This document shows positions 55,757 to 64,000 of a stretch of 64,000 nucleotides of DNA, one piece after another. Both the position numbers and the translations under genes were made by a program. How positions within the stretch are numbered: position 1 is the first letter of the stretch; each line of letters begins with the position of its first letter. A model generated the notes under the pieces. The model did not search any database and was not told where the DNA came from. It worked only from the letters and a program-made list of their open reading frames with translations. Source of the DNA: Psychrobacter urativorans. GTDB taxonomy: Bacteria; Pseudomonadota; Gammaproteobacteria; Pseudomonadales; Moraxellaceae. The stretch covers positions 62,001-126,000 of the forward strand of contig NZ_CAJHBR010000004.1 in the NCBI RefSeq assembly GCF_904846695.1, read 5' to 3'.

Positions 55757-55815
55757 AATCGTGATTCCTTCTACTTGCTTATATACAGTGGCTAATAGGC
55801 TAAAATGGATAGATG

Positions 55816-56715
55816 CTAAGCCCGAAGTTTGCGACTCAAAAATTTATTTTTAGCTTTGGGTAATACTAAAGCAATGACCACCAATAGGGCAGTAATCAAG
55901 TTTAAGTCTTGTGGTCCAAAGCCAATACTGCGTAGAGTATCACTTGATAGCGCCACTTGAATAAATAGCTTATAGAGTATCGCGCCAACGATAACCGCTA
56001 AAGTAATCAACCAAATACGTTTGGCTGGAATGATAGTCTCGCCAATGATAACCGCGGCTAAACCGATGACGATAGTACCAATACCTATAGAGATATCTGC
56101 ACCACCTTGCGTCTGTACAAACAGCGCACCCGCCAAGGCAATCAAGCCATTCGATACTGCCATACCAGTGATAGTCATCCACGAGGTATTGATACCTTGA
56201 GCTTGTGCCATGCGCAAATTGGAGCCAGTAGCCCGCATAGATAGACCGGTTTCTGTACTATAAAACCAATCTAAAAACAGCTTAGCGATGATGATTACTG
56301 CGCCGATAATCACACAGCGCATCCAATAGCCATTGCCATCGGTGACCAATGAGCTAAATACCGTATTCTCACCCAATAGCGGTAAGTTTGGCGCACCCAT
56401 GATACGTAGATTGACTGAATAGAGGGCGACCATTACCAAGATACTGGCTAGCAACTGTAGAATACCCAGCTTGACATGTAGCCAAGCAGTGACGATACCA
56501 GCAACAGAACCAGCGAGCATGCCAAGAGCACAAGCCAACCAAGGATTGATTCCAGCAACGATGGAAATACCCGCAACTGCGCCGCCTAATGGAAAACTAC
56601 CATCAGCAGTTAAGTCGGGGAAGTCTAAGGTTCTAAAGGAGATCAGCACACCTAGTGCTACTAAACCATAGATTAGGCCACTTTCAAGCGCGCCAAAAAA
56701 AGCAATTAAAGACAT
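55816..56715 (-). CDS. ABC transporter permease (branched-chain-like fold)
   Basis: 299 residues with eight to nine hydrophobic segments of the BPD_transp_2 type (ALESGLIYGLVALGVLISFRTLDFPDLTADGSF at the N-terminus, the EAA-like GLSMRATGSNLRMAQAQGI loop in the middle). It forms the channel for the substrate delivered by the PF04392 lipoproteins. No clear Shine-Dalgarno is seen. A hairpin near 56872-56898 stands in its leader. Confidence 0.9.
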   Translation of the reverse strand: MSLIAFFGALESGLIYGLVALGVLISFRTLDFPDLTADGSFPLGGAVAGISIVAGINPWLACALGMLAGSVAGIVTAWLHVKLGILQLLASILVMVALYSVNLRIMGAPNLPLLGENTVFSSLVTDGNGYWMRCVIIGAVIIIAKLFLDWFYSTETGLSMRATGSNLRMAQAQGINTSWMTITGMAVSNGLIALAGALFVQTQGGADISIGIGTIVIGLAAVIIGETIIPAKRIWLITLAVIVGAILYKLFIQVALSSDTLRSIGFGPQDLNLITALLVVIALVLPKAKNKFLSRKLRA

Positions 56716-57179
56716 AAGGAATCAATAAGTCATAGCTACAAGCTACTGAACACTCTCAGTAGCGATTGAGCGGTAAGTTTAACAGATCAGACAATCTGCA
56801 GTTATAGTGAACCAAAACAGTTTACAGTGAGGAATTAACATAAATTTTCAGTTTTAAACCTTAAAAAACAAGCCCAGTCTATTAAAGGATAGCTGGGCGG
56901 CTTCTATATTTTGTGAACTATATTATAACGCTAAAATAGATAATGATAAGAGTAAATATTATCCCTTTTAGGGCAATTAACCGTTAATAGTCGATAATGA
57001 CTGGTTAGTGCTATTACTAGAGCTATTAGCTGCTAGTAACAGCAAGGCGTGGATTGAAAGCGGTTAAACAACTACCTCTAACTTTAAGCTTGCAGCAGTA
57101 ACCTTTTCAAGGGCACTACTATCATAACTCGGCCCACGCCTCTTCTATTAATTACTACTCAGGCAGTAATGACGGTGAG
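56716..57179. other. Intergenic region between the binding protein gene and the permease gene
   Basis: 464 bases without a gene. It contains the hairpin at 56863-56898 and otherwise only AT-rich sequence. The length makes a separate promoter for the permease/ATPase pair likely. Confidence 0.5.
56863..56898 (-). terminator. Hairpin with T run between binding-protein and permease genes
   Basis: CCCAG-T-CTAT pairs with ATAG-CTGGG (about 56873-56897), and TTGTTTTTTAAGG follows on the minus strand. It may end most transcripts of the binding-protein genes or act as an attenuator for the permease. Confidence 0.65.
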
Positions 57180-58208
57180 CTATTTTACTACTTCTTTAGC
57201 TTTGTCGATGACCGCTTGTGGCAAAGTAATACCTTGCTCAGTAGCATGTTTTGGACTGACGTATAAGTTAAGCGCTTGCGGCGTATAAACAGCGATTTCA
57301 CCTGGTTTTTCACCCTTTAAAATACGCGCTACAATTTTGCCTGTTTCGCGACCTAGAGCATAGTAATCAACCCCTAAAGCAGCAATAGCACCACGCTCAA
57401 CAGAACTAGTATCCGAGGCAATCAATGGAATTTTGCTTTCTTTAGCTACTTGATATAAAGACTCATAAGCCGAAACCACGTTATTATCCGTTGAAGTATA
57501 AATCATATCGACTTTACCTTCTAAACTACGAGCAGCCATAGCAATATCAGTACTGCGCTGAGCAGGAGCTTCTAATACATTGATACCGAGCGGCGTAAGC
57601 TTCTCTTTAAGATTCTTTAAGATAATCGTTGAGTTGACTTCACCTGGGCTATAAACATAACCGACATTCTTAAGACTTGGGATAATTTGGCGCATCAATT
57701 CGATCTGTGGCTCATAAGGAAGCGCATCAGAACCACCAGTAACGTTAGTGCCAGAACCGTCAAGCTTAGAGACTAGTTTAGCTTCTACTGGATCGGTAAC
57801 GGCTGAGAATACTAAGGGAATGGTGCTAGTAGCAGCGGCTACTGACTGTGCTGACGGGGTACCAATAGCGACGATAACATCTGCCTGATCTGCGACAAAC
57901 TGCTTAGCAATCTGACCTGCAGTGGCGGTATTGCCTTGCGCACTTTGGAAGTTAACCTTTAAGTTTTCGCCCTCTTTAAAGCCAGCTTCTTTTAACTCAT
58001 CAATAACGCCTTTGCGCACTTCATCGAGTGCTGGATGCTCAACGATAGCAGTAATGGCTACTGTTTTCATAGCTAGGCTAGTGTCAGCACTTGCGGCGCC
58101 ATCGGCACTCTTAGCATCCTCTTTTGGTGCTTGGTTGCAGCCCGTCAAGATAGCAGTACAAACACCGCCCAATAATAAAGCTTTCGCAAAACGATTCTGA
58201 TAGAACAT
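57180..58208 (-). CDS. ABC substrate-binding lipoprotein (PF04392 type), copy 1
   Basis: 342 residues. A lipobox I-L-T-G-C near residue 24 is followed by an Ala/Ser/Asp linker and a two-lobe PF04392 domain: IVEHPALDEVRKGVIDEL, VNFQSAQGNTATAGQIAKQF, IVAIGTPSAQS, the hinge YVYSPGEVNS, and C-terminal LNLYVSPKHA. Family members are poorly characterised; some bind tryptophan or other amino acids. GGAGT precedes ATG 58208. It is 87 bases downstream of a paralogue. Confidence 0.9.
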   Translation of the reverse strand: MFYQNRFAKALLLGGVCTAILTGCNQAPKEDAKSADGAASADTSLAMKTVAITAIVEHPALDEVRKGVIDELKEAGFKEGENLKVNFQSAQGNTATAGQIAKQFVADQADVIVAIGTPSAQSVAAATSTIPLVFSAVTDPVEAKLVSKLDGSGTNVTGGSDALPYEPQIELMRQIIPSLKNVGYVYSPGEVNSTIILKNLKEKLTPLGINVLEAPAQRSTDIAMAARSLEGKVDMIYTSTDNNVVSAYESLYQVAKESKIPLIASDTSSVERGAIAALGVDYYALGRETGKIVARILKGEKPGEIAVYTPQALNLYVSPKHATEQGITLPQAVIDKAKEVVK

Positions 58209-58295
58209 GGGTGTTACTCCTAAAATAATAGTGTATCCATACGATAAATGAAAAAGCGCTAAACTCTAAAAGAGGATTACGGTAACTCCTAGCTG

Positions 58296-59360
58296 CTACT
58301 TAGCAGCGGTCTCAGTACTACTTTTAGTATCAACATTGATAGCTTTTTTGAGCATGTCAGCAGGTAGGCTTACCCCTTGTGCTTTGGCATGCTTAGGACT
58401 GACATATAAAGTCAGATCATTCATAACTTGTGGCTTAATAGTATTGATCGCTTCACCATTTAATATGCGGTAAACCATCTTGCCAGTGACTCGACCGAAG
58501 TCATAATCATTAACCCCAAGAGCTGCTGTTGCACCGCGCTGAACGCTGAACTCATCAGAAGCTACGATGGGCATACGCAGCTCATTAGCTGCTTGAGTCA
58601 TCGCTTCAAAAGCAGAGGCTACATTATTATCAAATGAAGTATAGATGATTTCTGCCCGTCCTTGCAGGCTGCGAGTTGCCATCCCTATGTCAGTTGGACG
58701 ATTGGCTGGGATATCTAGCAACTTGAGACCACGTGCTGGCAGCGCTGCTTTTAGATCATCACGTAATGAAACTGAGTTGGCCTCGCCAGGGCTATAGACG
58801 TAGCCGATAGTCTTAAGATCAGGCTTAAGCTGTTGCAGTAGATCCAATTGAGGCTCTAATGGTAGCTGGCTTGATAGACCGGTTAAGTTATCTTGAAATG
58901 GCTTACCATCAGCAGTGATAAGTTTAGCGCCTAGCGGATCAGAAACCGCAGTATAGACGATAGGTATCGTGGTGGTGGCCGAAACTATAGACTGGGCTGA
59001 TGGGGTGGAAATAGCAACGATAGCATCAGGGTTGTCGCCAACGAATTGTTTGGCGATCTGTCCTGCTGTGGCGGTATTACCTTGCGCACTTTGAAAGTTG
59101 ACTTTTAGATTCTTGCCTTCTACATAGCCATTATCTGCCAGCTCATCAATAATGCCACGACGCATATCATCTAAAGAGGGATGCTCAACGATCTGAGTGA
59201 TGGCTATGGTCTTAATGGGCTTGTCCGCTGTAGTGCTGCTTTGATCAGCAGCCACAGTAGTTTCGGTAGAAGAGTTCGAGCAGCCAATAGCAGAAAATAT
59301 GCTGAGAGCGCTGATGGTAACTCCGTATAAGCTTAGGCGTAGAGTAGAGGCAATAGTCAT
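58296..59360 (-). CDS. ABC substrate-binding lipoprotein (PF04392 type), copy 2
   Basis: 354 residues, the upstream paralogue of copy 1, roughly half to two thirds identical by eye with identical blocks such as VNFQSAQGNTATAGQIAKQF. The lipobox S-A-I-G-C near residue 27 directs outer-leaflet anchoring. The middle differs (GDNPDAIVAISTPSAQS) and the linker is Ser/Thr-rich, as if ligand preference diverged. A weak AAGAG precedes the start. Both probably feed the single permease. Confidence 0.88.
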   Translation of the reverse strand: MTIASTLRLSLYGVTISALSIFSAIGCSNSSTETTVAADQSSTTADKPIKTIAITQIVEHPSLDDMRRGIIDELADNGYVEGKNLKVNFQSAQGNTATAGQIAKQFVGDNPDAIVAISTPSAQSIVSATTTIPIVYTAVSDPLGAKLITADGKPFQDNLTGLSSQLPLEPQLDLLQQLKPDLKTIGYVYSPGEANSVSLRDDLKAALPARGLKLLDIPANRPTDIGMATRSLQGRAEIIYTSFDNNVASAFEAMTQAANELRMPIVASDEFSVQRGATAALGVNDYDFGRVTGKMVYRILNGEAINTIKPQVMNDLTLYVSPKHAKAQGVSLPADMLKKAINVDTKSSTETAAK

Positions 59361-59691
59361 TTTATTAGGTTAACTCTTAAGTTGGAAAGTACTAGTCAGT
59401 CATCTAGCAATACCATAAGTAGATATAAAGTTTTGCTGATGGGCGACCCTTAAAGTAATCGTTTCGTTAATCTGAATAGCTATATTATGACAGTAATGTA
59501 ACTAATCGCAATAAGTAATTAAGCCATAAGGCTTATTGAAGCCAATAGCTGACTATAAGATCATAACCGACCTGATAGTAGACCTAATAATTATTAATTT
59601 ATAATAAATTATCAGCCATAAAAAAGATGCCACAGCGGGCATCTCATTTAGTGTTTTAGGGTGTTTAGCTGCTATTTAAGCCATTAAGCCA
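59361..59691. other. Intergenic region between metG and the binding protein gene
   Basis: 331 bases carrying the metG terminator at 59620-59644 and, on the left, presumably the promoter of the ABC genes. Nothing else was recognised. Confidence 0.5.
59620..59644 (-). terminator. Terminator of metG
   Basis: A 7-bp stem (AGATGCC 59625-59631 with GGCATCT 59638-59644), 6-base loop, followed by T6 on the minus strand; 48 bases past the stop codon. Confidence 0.9.
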
Positions 59692-61788
59692 TTATGCCAA
59701 AAGGTCACCAATGACACAGTTGTCAGGTAGAGTAATAACCGTTAGCTGGGTCTTTGGATTACCAGTAGACAGTACCATACCTTCAGATATGCCGAACTTC
59801 ATCTTGCGTGGTGCCAAGTTAGTAACGCAAATCACTTTTTTATCTACCAGTTGTTCAGGCTCATAAAATTTACGAATACCACTAAATACATTGCGTGGCT
59901 TATCTTCACCAACATCTAAGGTGAATTGCAATAACTTATCTGCGCCTTCGACATGATTACAAGCAATGACATGAGCGACTTTCATCTCAACTTTGCTGAA
60001 GTCATCGATACCGATATAGTCAGTTTGCTCAGCATCAACATTATTGTCGGCTTTAACCGCCGCCATAGTAGCACTAGTAGAAGCCAGCGCAGCTGCCGCA
60101 TCAGGGGTAGGGGCTAACGACGCTTTTGAAGCTTCTACCATAGCCTCTATATCTTTTTCTTCGATACGCTGCATTAAAGGTTTGAACTTATTAATCTGAT
60201 GGCCTAGCAACCATTGGTTACGACTGGCAAAGCTTAGGTCATCGATATTTAAGAATTCTTTAGCGTTAGCAGTAAGCTCAGGCAATACTGGCGCCAAATA
60301 AACCATCAGTTGGCGGAAGATATTGATAGCTACTGAGCAGACATCTTGAACTTCTTGTTCAGCACCTTCTTGTTTGGCTAGCGACCAAGGTTTTTTCTCA
60401 TCGATATATTCATTAGCTTTGTCAGCACATTGCATAATTAAGCGCATGGCTCGGGAGAATTCACGGTTTTCATAAGCTGCCGCAATCTCATCACCGGTCT
60501 TAGTGATGTCTTCTAATAGGCGCGGTTCTGCGCAGATCTCTGATAGTTTACCATCGTATTTTTTTACTAAGAACCCAGCACTGCGACTAGCAATATTGAC
60601 CACTTTTCCGACTAAGTCAGAATTGACTTTTTGCATAAAGTCTTCTAAATCGAGGTTGATATCCTCAACTTTATCAGACAGCTTACTGGCAAAATAATAA
60701 CGCAAGTATTCAGGATGTAAGTGTTCAGCATACGTTTCGGCTTTGATAAAAGTACCGCGCGATTTACTCATTTTTTCGCCATTGACCATCAAGAAGCCAT
60801 GAGCAAATACTCCAGTCGGGGCACGGAACTCACTACCAGCAAGCATCGCTGGCCAAAACAGCGCATGAAAGTACACGATGTCTTTACCGATGAAGTGATA
60901 AACCTCGGTTTTATGCTCGTTCTCTTGCATCCAATAGCGGTCAAAATCTAGAGCATTCTCTGTACCTGCTCGCTGCTCACACAAGTTCTTAAAGCTGGCC
61001 ATATAGCCAACTGGTGCATCTAGCCATACATAAAAGTATTTGTCAGGCTCACCCGCTGGCGTATCGGGTATTTTAAAACCAAAATAGGGCGCATCACGAG
61101 AGATATCCCAACTGGCAAGACCAGCATCGAACCATTCTTGTAGCTTGTTCGCAACTGACGGTTGCAAGCGCTTATCAGTACGTGTCCAATCTCGTAAAAA
61201 CTGATCAAATTCCGGCAAGTCAAAGAAATAATGCTTAGATATTTTTAATACCGGCGTAGCATTTGACAAGGTTGAGCGTGGGTCTTTTAGCTCCATAGCA
61301 TCATAAGTGGTACCACAGACTTCGCAGTTATCGCCATACTGATCGGCAGCTGCGCATTCAGGGCAAGTCCCTTTGACAAAGCGATCGGCTAGAAATAGCT
61401 GCTTTTCAGGATCAAATAGTTGCTCAACATCACGAGTACTAATGTGACCGGCACTCTTTAGGCGACGATAAATCAGTTCTGAAAAATGTTGGTTCTCTTC
61501 TGAATGAGTGGAATAATAATTATCAAAGTCGATCAAAAATTTAGCAAAGTCAGCTTCATGTGAAGCTTTAACAGTAGCGATTTGCTCTTCTGGAGTAACA
61601 TTATTATCTTGAGCTTTGAGCATGATAGCGGTGCCATGGGCATCATCGGCACAGACGTAAGTCACCTGATGGCCTTGCGCTTTCATGGCACGTGCCCAAA
61701 TATCAGTTTGAATATATTCTACAAGATGGCCCAAATGAATATAGCCATTAGCATAGGGCAGGGCACTAGTTACTAAAATCTCACGCAC
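59692..61788 (-). CDS. metG: Methionyl-tRNA synthetase
   Basis: 698 residues, full length. It charges tRNA-Met in the cytoplasm. Class I marks are HLGH (18-21, the HIGH motif) and [11 protein letters not shown] (KMSKS). The zinc knuckle reads [18 protein letters not shown]. The C-terminal EMAP-II-like tRNA-binding domain ([26 protein letters not shown]) gives the dimeric long form. An Ala/Ser-rich linker near 560-590 joins it. Single gene with its own terminator. Confidence 0.97.
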   Translation of the reverse strand: MREILVTSALPYANGYIHLGHLVEYIQTDIWARAMKAQGHQVTYVCADDAHGTAIMLKAQDNNVTPEEQIATVKASHEADFAKFLIDFDNYYSTHSEENQHFSELIYRRLKSAGHISTRDVEQLFDPEKQLFLADRFVKGTCPECAAADQYGDNCEVCGTTYDAMELKDPRSTLSNATPVLKISKHYFFDLPEFDQFLRDWTRTDKRLQPSVANKLQEWFDAGLASWDISRDAPYFGFKIPDTPAGEPDKYFYVWLDAPVGYMASFKNLCEQRAGTENALDFDRYWMQENEHKTEVYHFIGKDIVYFHALFWPAMLAGSEFRAPTGVFAHGFLMVNGEKMSKSRGTFIKAETYAEHLHPEYLRYYFASKLSDKVEDINLDLEDFMQKVNSDLVGKVVNIASRSAGFLVKKYDGKLSEICAEPRLLEDITKTGDEIAAAYENREFSRAMRLIMQCADKANEYIDEKKPWSLAKQEGAEQEVQDVCSVAINIFRQLMVYLAPVLPELTANAKEFLNIDDLSFASRNQWLLGHQINKFKPLMQRIEEKDIEAMVEASKASLAPTPDAAAALASTSATMAAVKADNNVDAEQTDYIGIDDFSKVEMKVAHVIACNHVEGADKLLQFTLDVGEDKPRNVFSGIRKFYEPEQLVDKKVICVTNLAPRKMKFGISEGMVLSTGNPKTQLTVITLPDNCVIGDLLA

Positions 61789-62585
61789 AAAATCACCTTT
61801 ATATTAATATAAGTACAGTAGTTATTGGCAGCGGTATAGCTTTAGACATAGTCACTAACCGCCGCTAAGTTATAAAATTTAAAAATGCTGTCTATGATAC
61901 CGTAATTCAGTCAAATTTGTGCTAATGCTTAGTAATTATCTACTGTTAGAAGGCCTAAACAGCATTTAAATGATTACTGATAACTTTTTTTTATCATAGA
62001 GATAACTTTTCCAAGGGATAATTATCGAAAATTAATCTGCATTAGGACGATAAATGGTATATATTAAATCACCGCTTAAATCCAGTCTATGGATGTTCAC
62101 TGTTAATTTAGTTATTAAGACTGCTCTTATAGCGCTCTACTACAGAATATTTATAATACCAATTAACAGCCAATTATTTATTTTGATGCAAAAAATTGCT
62201 TCTTCGAATCATCCGCTGTTTCACAGTTACCGATTATTCTCAATCATCAAAGATATCCAACACTGTTGGCTATGGCATGCTACAACTAGTTACTTCTATA
62301 AATACTCAAGTATAAACATCGAAGGTAATTAGCAGTAGGCATAAGAATAACCCCCTATAGAACCCTGAGCAAAATCATAATTAAAAACTATCTGCACTAT
62401 TCATAAGTAATAACAAGTACTGGTAAACACTATAAGACTCAAGCACACCTCGTAATTGATTTTCATTTCCTCAAATAATAGCAAATGGATTGCTACTATT
62501 TACTCTGCAGCACGTCATAAGAAACCTTTTTAAAGCGTTTCAACTACTACGTGTCAACGACAATCAACCATAATAAGGACAATAT
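61789..62585. other. Intergenic region between metG and the dehydrogenase gene
   Basis: 797 very AT-rich bases. A 92-codon frame at 62054-62332 has AGGA before its ATG, but its composition (Ile/Leu/Tyr/Ser-rich, no recognisable domain) looks like chance in AT-rich DNA. No RNA gene was recognised. Confidence 0.5.
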
Positions 62586-63386
62586 ATGGCGACCCAAGTA
62601 CAACAAGATTTGACTGGAAAAATAGCTTTAATCACTGGTGCAGCAGCTGGTATCGGACGTGATATCGCTGAGACATACGCCAGAGCTGGTGCTATCATCG
62701 GCGTTGCTGATATTAATTTTGAAGGTGCCCAAGAAACCGTCGATATCATCACCAAAGCTGGTGGCAAAGCGTTAGCGATCGATATGGATGTTCGATCTGA
62801 AGATGCCGTTAACAACGGTGTTAAGCAGCTGATTGATACCTTTGGCGGCATTGATATTCTAGTTTCTAACGCTGGTATTCAGCTTATCAACCCTATTAAT
62901 AAGATGACCTTTGATAACTGGAAAAATCTGCTAGCTACCCATTTAGATGGTGGGTTCTTGACTACTAAAGCCGCTGTAGAACATATGTATAAAGATAATA
63001 AAGGCGGCACGATCATCTATATTGGTTCTATTCATGCTCATGATGCATCGCTATTTAAAGCCCCTTATATTACAGCCAAGCACGGACTGTTGGGCTTGTG
63101 CCGTGCAGTCGCCAAAGAAGGCGCACCACATAACGTCCGCTCGCATATGATCTCTCCCGGCTTTGTCAGAACCGCAATGGTTAATGAGCAAATCCCACTG
63201 CAAGCTGCCGAAAAAGGTATTAGCGAAGAGTCCGTAGTGAACGATATTCTATTAGCTAATACCCTTAATAAAGAATTTACTACTATTGAAGATGTCTCAC
63301 AAACGGCACTTTTCTTAGCTGCCTTCCCAAGCAATGTCTTCACTGGTCAGTCTATTAATGCTAGTCATGGCTGGTGCATGAGATAG
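62586..63386 (+). CDS. 3-hydroxybutyrate dehydrogenase-type SDR
   Basis: 266 residues. Classical SDR with GAAAGIG near 18-24, SNAG near 94-97, the Ser in [10 protein letters not shown], and YITAKHG (Tyr/Lys pair) near 160-164. The blocks [20 protein letters not shown] and [18 protein letters not shown] are characteristic of bacterial D-3-hydroxybutyrate dehydrogenases, which interconvert 3-hydroxybutyrate and acetoacetate with NAD in polyhydroxybutyrate and ketone-body metabolism. AGGA precedes ATG 62586. Confidence 0.88.
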   Translation: MATQVQQDLTGKIALITGAAAGIGRDIAETYARAGAIIGVADINFEGAQETVDIITKAGGKALAIDMDVRSEDAVNNGVKQLIDTFGGIDILVSNAGIQLINPINKMTFDNWKNLLATHLDGGFLTTKAAVEHMYKDNKGGTIIYIGSIHAHDASLFKAPYITAKHGLLGLCRAVAKEGAPHNVRSHMISPGFVRTAMVNEQIPLQAAEKGISEESVVNDILLANTLNKEFTTIEDVSQTALFLAAFPSNVFTGQSINASHGWCMR

Positions 63387-63435
63387 TTTTTTGCATTAAA
63401 TTTTTAAATTAGAAATCTAAAAGAGTATTTATATC

Positions 63436-63469
63436 ACCACAAGGTCATTCAATGGCGTTGTGGTTTTTT
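63436..63469 (+). terminator. Terminator of the hydroxybutyrate dehydrogenase gene
   Basis: A 7-bp stem (ACCACAA 63436-63442 with TTGTGGT 63458-63464), 15-base loop, followed by T6. Confidence 0.8.
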
Positions 63470-63602
63470 ATTAGCCTCCTGTAGCTTGCTAATAAAAAGT
63501 TAATGCATTAGCATCCTCTTTTCGATCAACTCAAGCCAATACTATTGGTTCTTTTTAGTGATTGCTTGCTGCGCAGATATAAAAGCGCACGGAGTAAAAA
63601 TA

Positions 63603-64000
63603 ATGAAAAATCAAAATCTGGCTTTAGCCTTAAGCAATGCTATCGAACAACAACAATTCGACAGAGCGATCAATCAAATTAAAACGCTGCGCCCCATTGA
63701 TATCGCTGACCTATTGGCGCTAATCAAACCCATATTTGCCTGCCAGCTCTTAGAGCGACTGCCTAATCGATCAAAAGTATTCTCCTATCTAGAAACTGAT
63801 ATTCAAGTAGTACTTGCACAAACCTTTCCTCGAGACAGTTTAGCCAGAATAGTAGGTGAGATGCCTGCTGATGAACGTACTGACTTATATAAAAGTCTAC
63901 AGCAAGATCAGCGTGATGCCCTATTGCCAGCATTAGCTCATGCAAAACGTGAAGATATTCGCCTACTATCCGCTTATGAGGAAGGGACTGCAGGCGCTTT
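63603..64000 (+). CDS. mgtE: MgtE-type magnesium transporter, N-terminal part
   Basis: 132 complete codons from ATG 63603 to the window edge; GGAG stands upstream. The sequence is the all-helical MgtE_N domain: HEAT-like repeats with DIADLLALIKP and AARIVGEMPADERTDL-type turns, ending in YEEGTAGA, which corresponds to the (E/D)xxAG junction before the CBS domains. MgtE imports Mg in response to low cytosolic Mg. The CBS and membrane parts are beyond the window. Confidence 0.85.
   Translation, partial: MKNQNLALALSNAIEQQQFDRAINQIKTLRPIDIADLLALIKPIFACQLLERLPNRSKVFSYLETDIQVVLAQTFPRDSLARIVGEMPADERTDLYKSLQQDQRDALLPALAHAKREDIRLLSAYEEGTAGA

Noticed and set aside
62054-62332. 92-codon plus-strand frame between metG and the dehydrogenase
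   Set aside because: AGGA precedes its ATG, but composition looks random for AT-rich DNA and there is no domain or context support; kept only as a note in the intergenic entry.

Overview
The window looks like chromosomal DNA of a gammaproteobacterium of the Moraxellaceae, most likely Psychrobacter or a close relative. This is inferred from the moderately AT-rich composition, the style of the housekeeping proteins (uvrB, recJ, metG, dapD, aspC), Asn/Thr/Ser-rich low-complexity inserts, and the mix of lipid-modification, arsenic and c-type cytochrome genes. No rRNA, phage, transposase or CRISPR array was seen. Several open frames begin at TTG, GTG or an upstream ATG, and in those cases I moved the start to the codon with a visible Shine-Dalgarno sequence.

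Layout. 1-3.2 kb: the start of a lipoprotein gene, a ribbon-helix-helix protein, two identical tRNA-Asn genes with separate strong promoters and terminators, and an aspartate aminotransferase. 3.7-10.5 kb: a same-strand set (SDR, FAD amine-oxidase-like protein, DUF1365, GlcG/HbpS-like protein, cyclopropane-fatty-acid-synthase-like methyltransferase, DUF2177) that looks like an unsaturated fatty acid modification cluster. 10.8-24.4 kb: thioesterase, cation diffusion facilitator, two DUF2059 proteins, dps, a GFA-like protein, uvrB, an orphan AT-rich gene, a tandem pair of HisC-like aminotransferases and several small unknown or exported proteins. 24.8-34.7 kb: recJ, then on the minus strand two TRIC-type channel proteins, a drug/metabolite transporter, queE, dapD, a serine hydrolase and a lipoprotein amidohydrolase.

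34.9-45.1 kb is the most coherent accessory block: a SelD-domain-type FAD oxidoreductase, the radical SAM protein ArsS, a TVP38/TMEM64 fusion to a mercuric-reductase-like flavoenzyme, DUF547, a HAD phosphatase, two glycosyltransferases of the arsenosugar-associated families (TIGR04283, TIGR04282) and the arsenite methyltransferase ArsM. They are followed by a convergent MTA-phosphorylase-type gene. Together they suggest arsenosugar biosynthesis: ArsM makes dimethylarsenic, ArsS adds a 5'-deoxyadenosyl group, a phosphorylase could remove adenine, and the phosphatase and transferases could complete the sugar.

45.1-54.8 kb: DUF4031 and CopD-like proteins, an Asn-rich lipoprotein, a lytic transglycosylase, and then a redox module. 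In that module a membrane triheme cytochrome c and a TsdA-type diheme thiosulfate/tetrathionate enzyme are divergent from a two-component system whose sensor has a PhnD-like input domain, as in TtrS, with a FixJ/TtrR-type regulator. 54.9-59.4 kb: an ABC importer with two tandem substrate-binding lipoproteins (PF04392 type). 59.6-64 kb: metG, a 3-hydroxybutyrate dehydrogenase and the beginning of an mgtE-type magnesium transporter gene.
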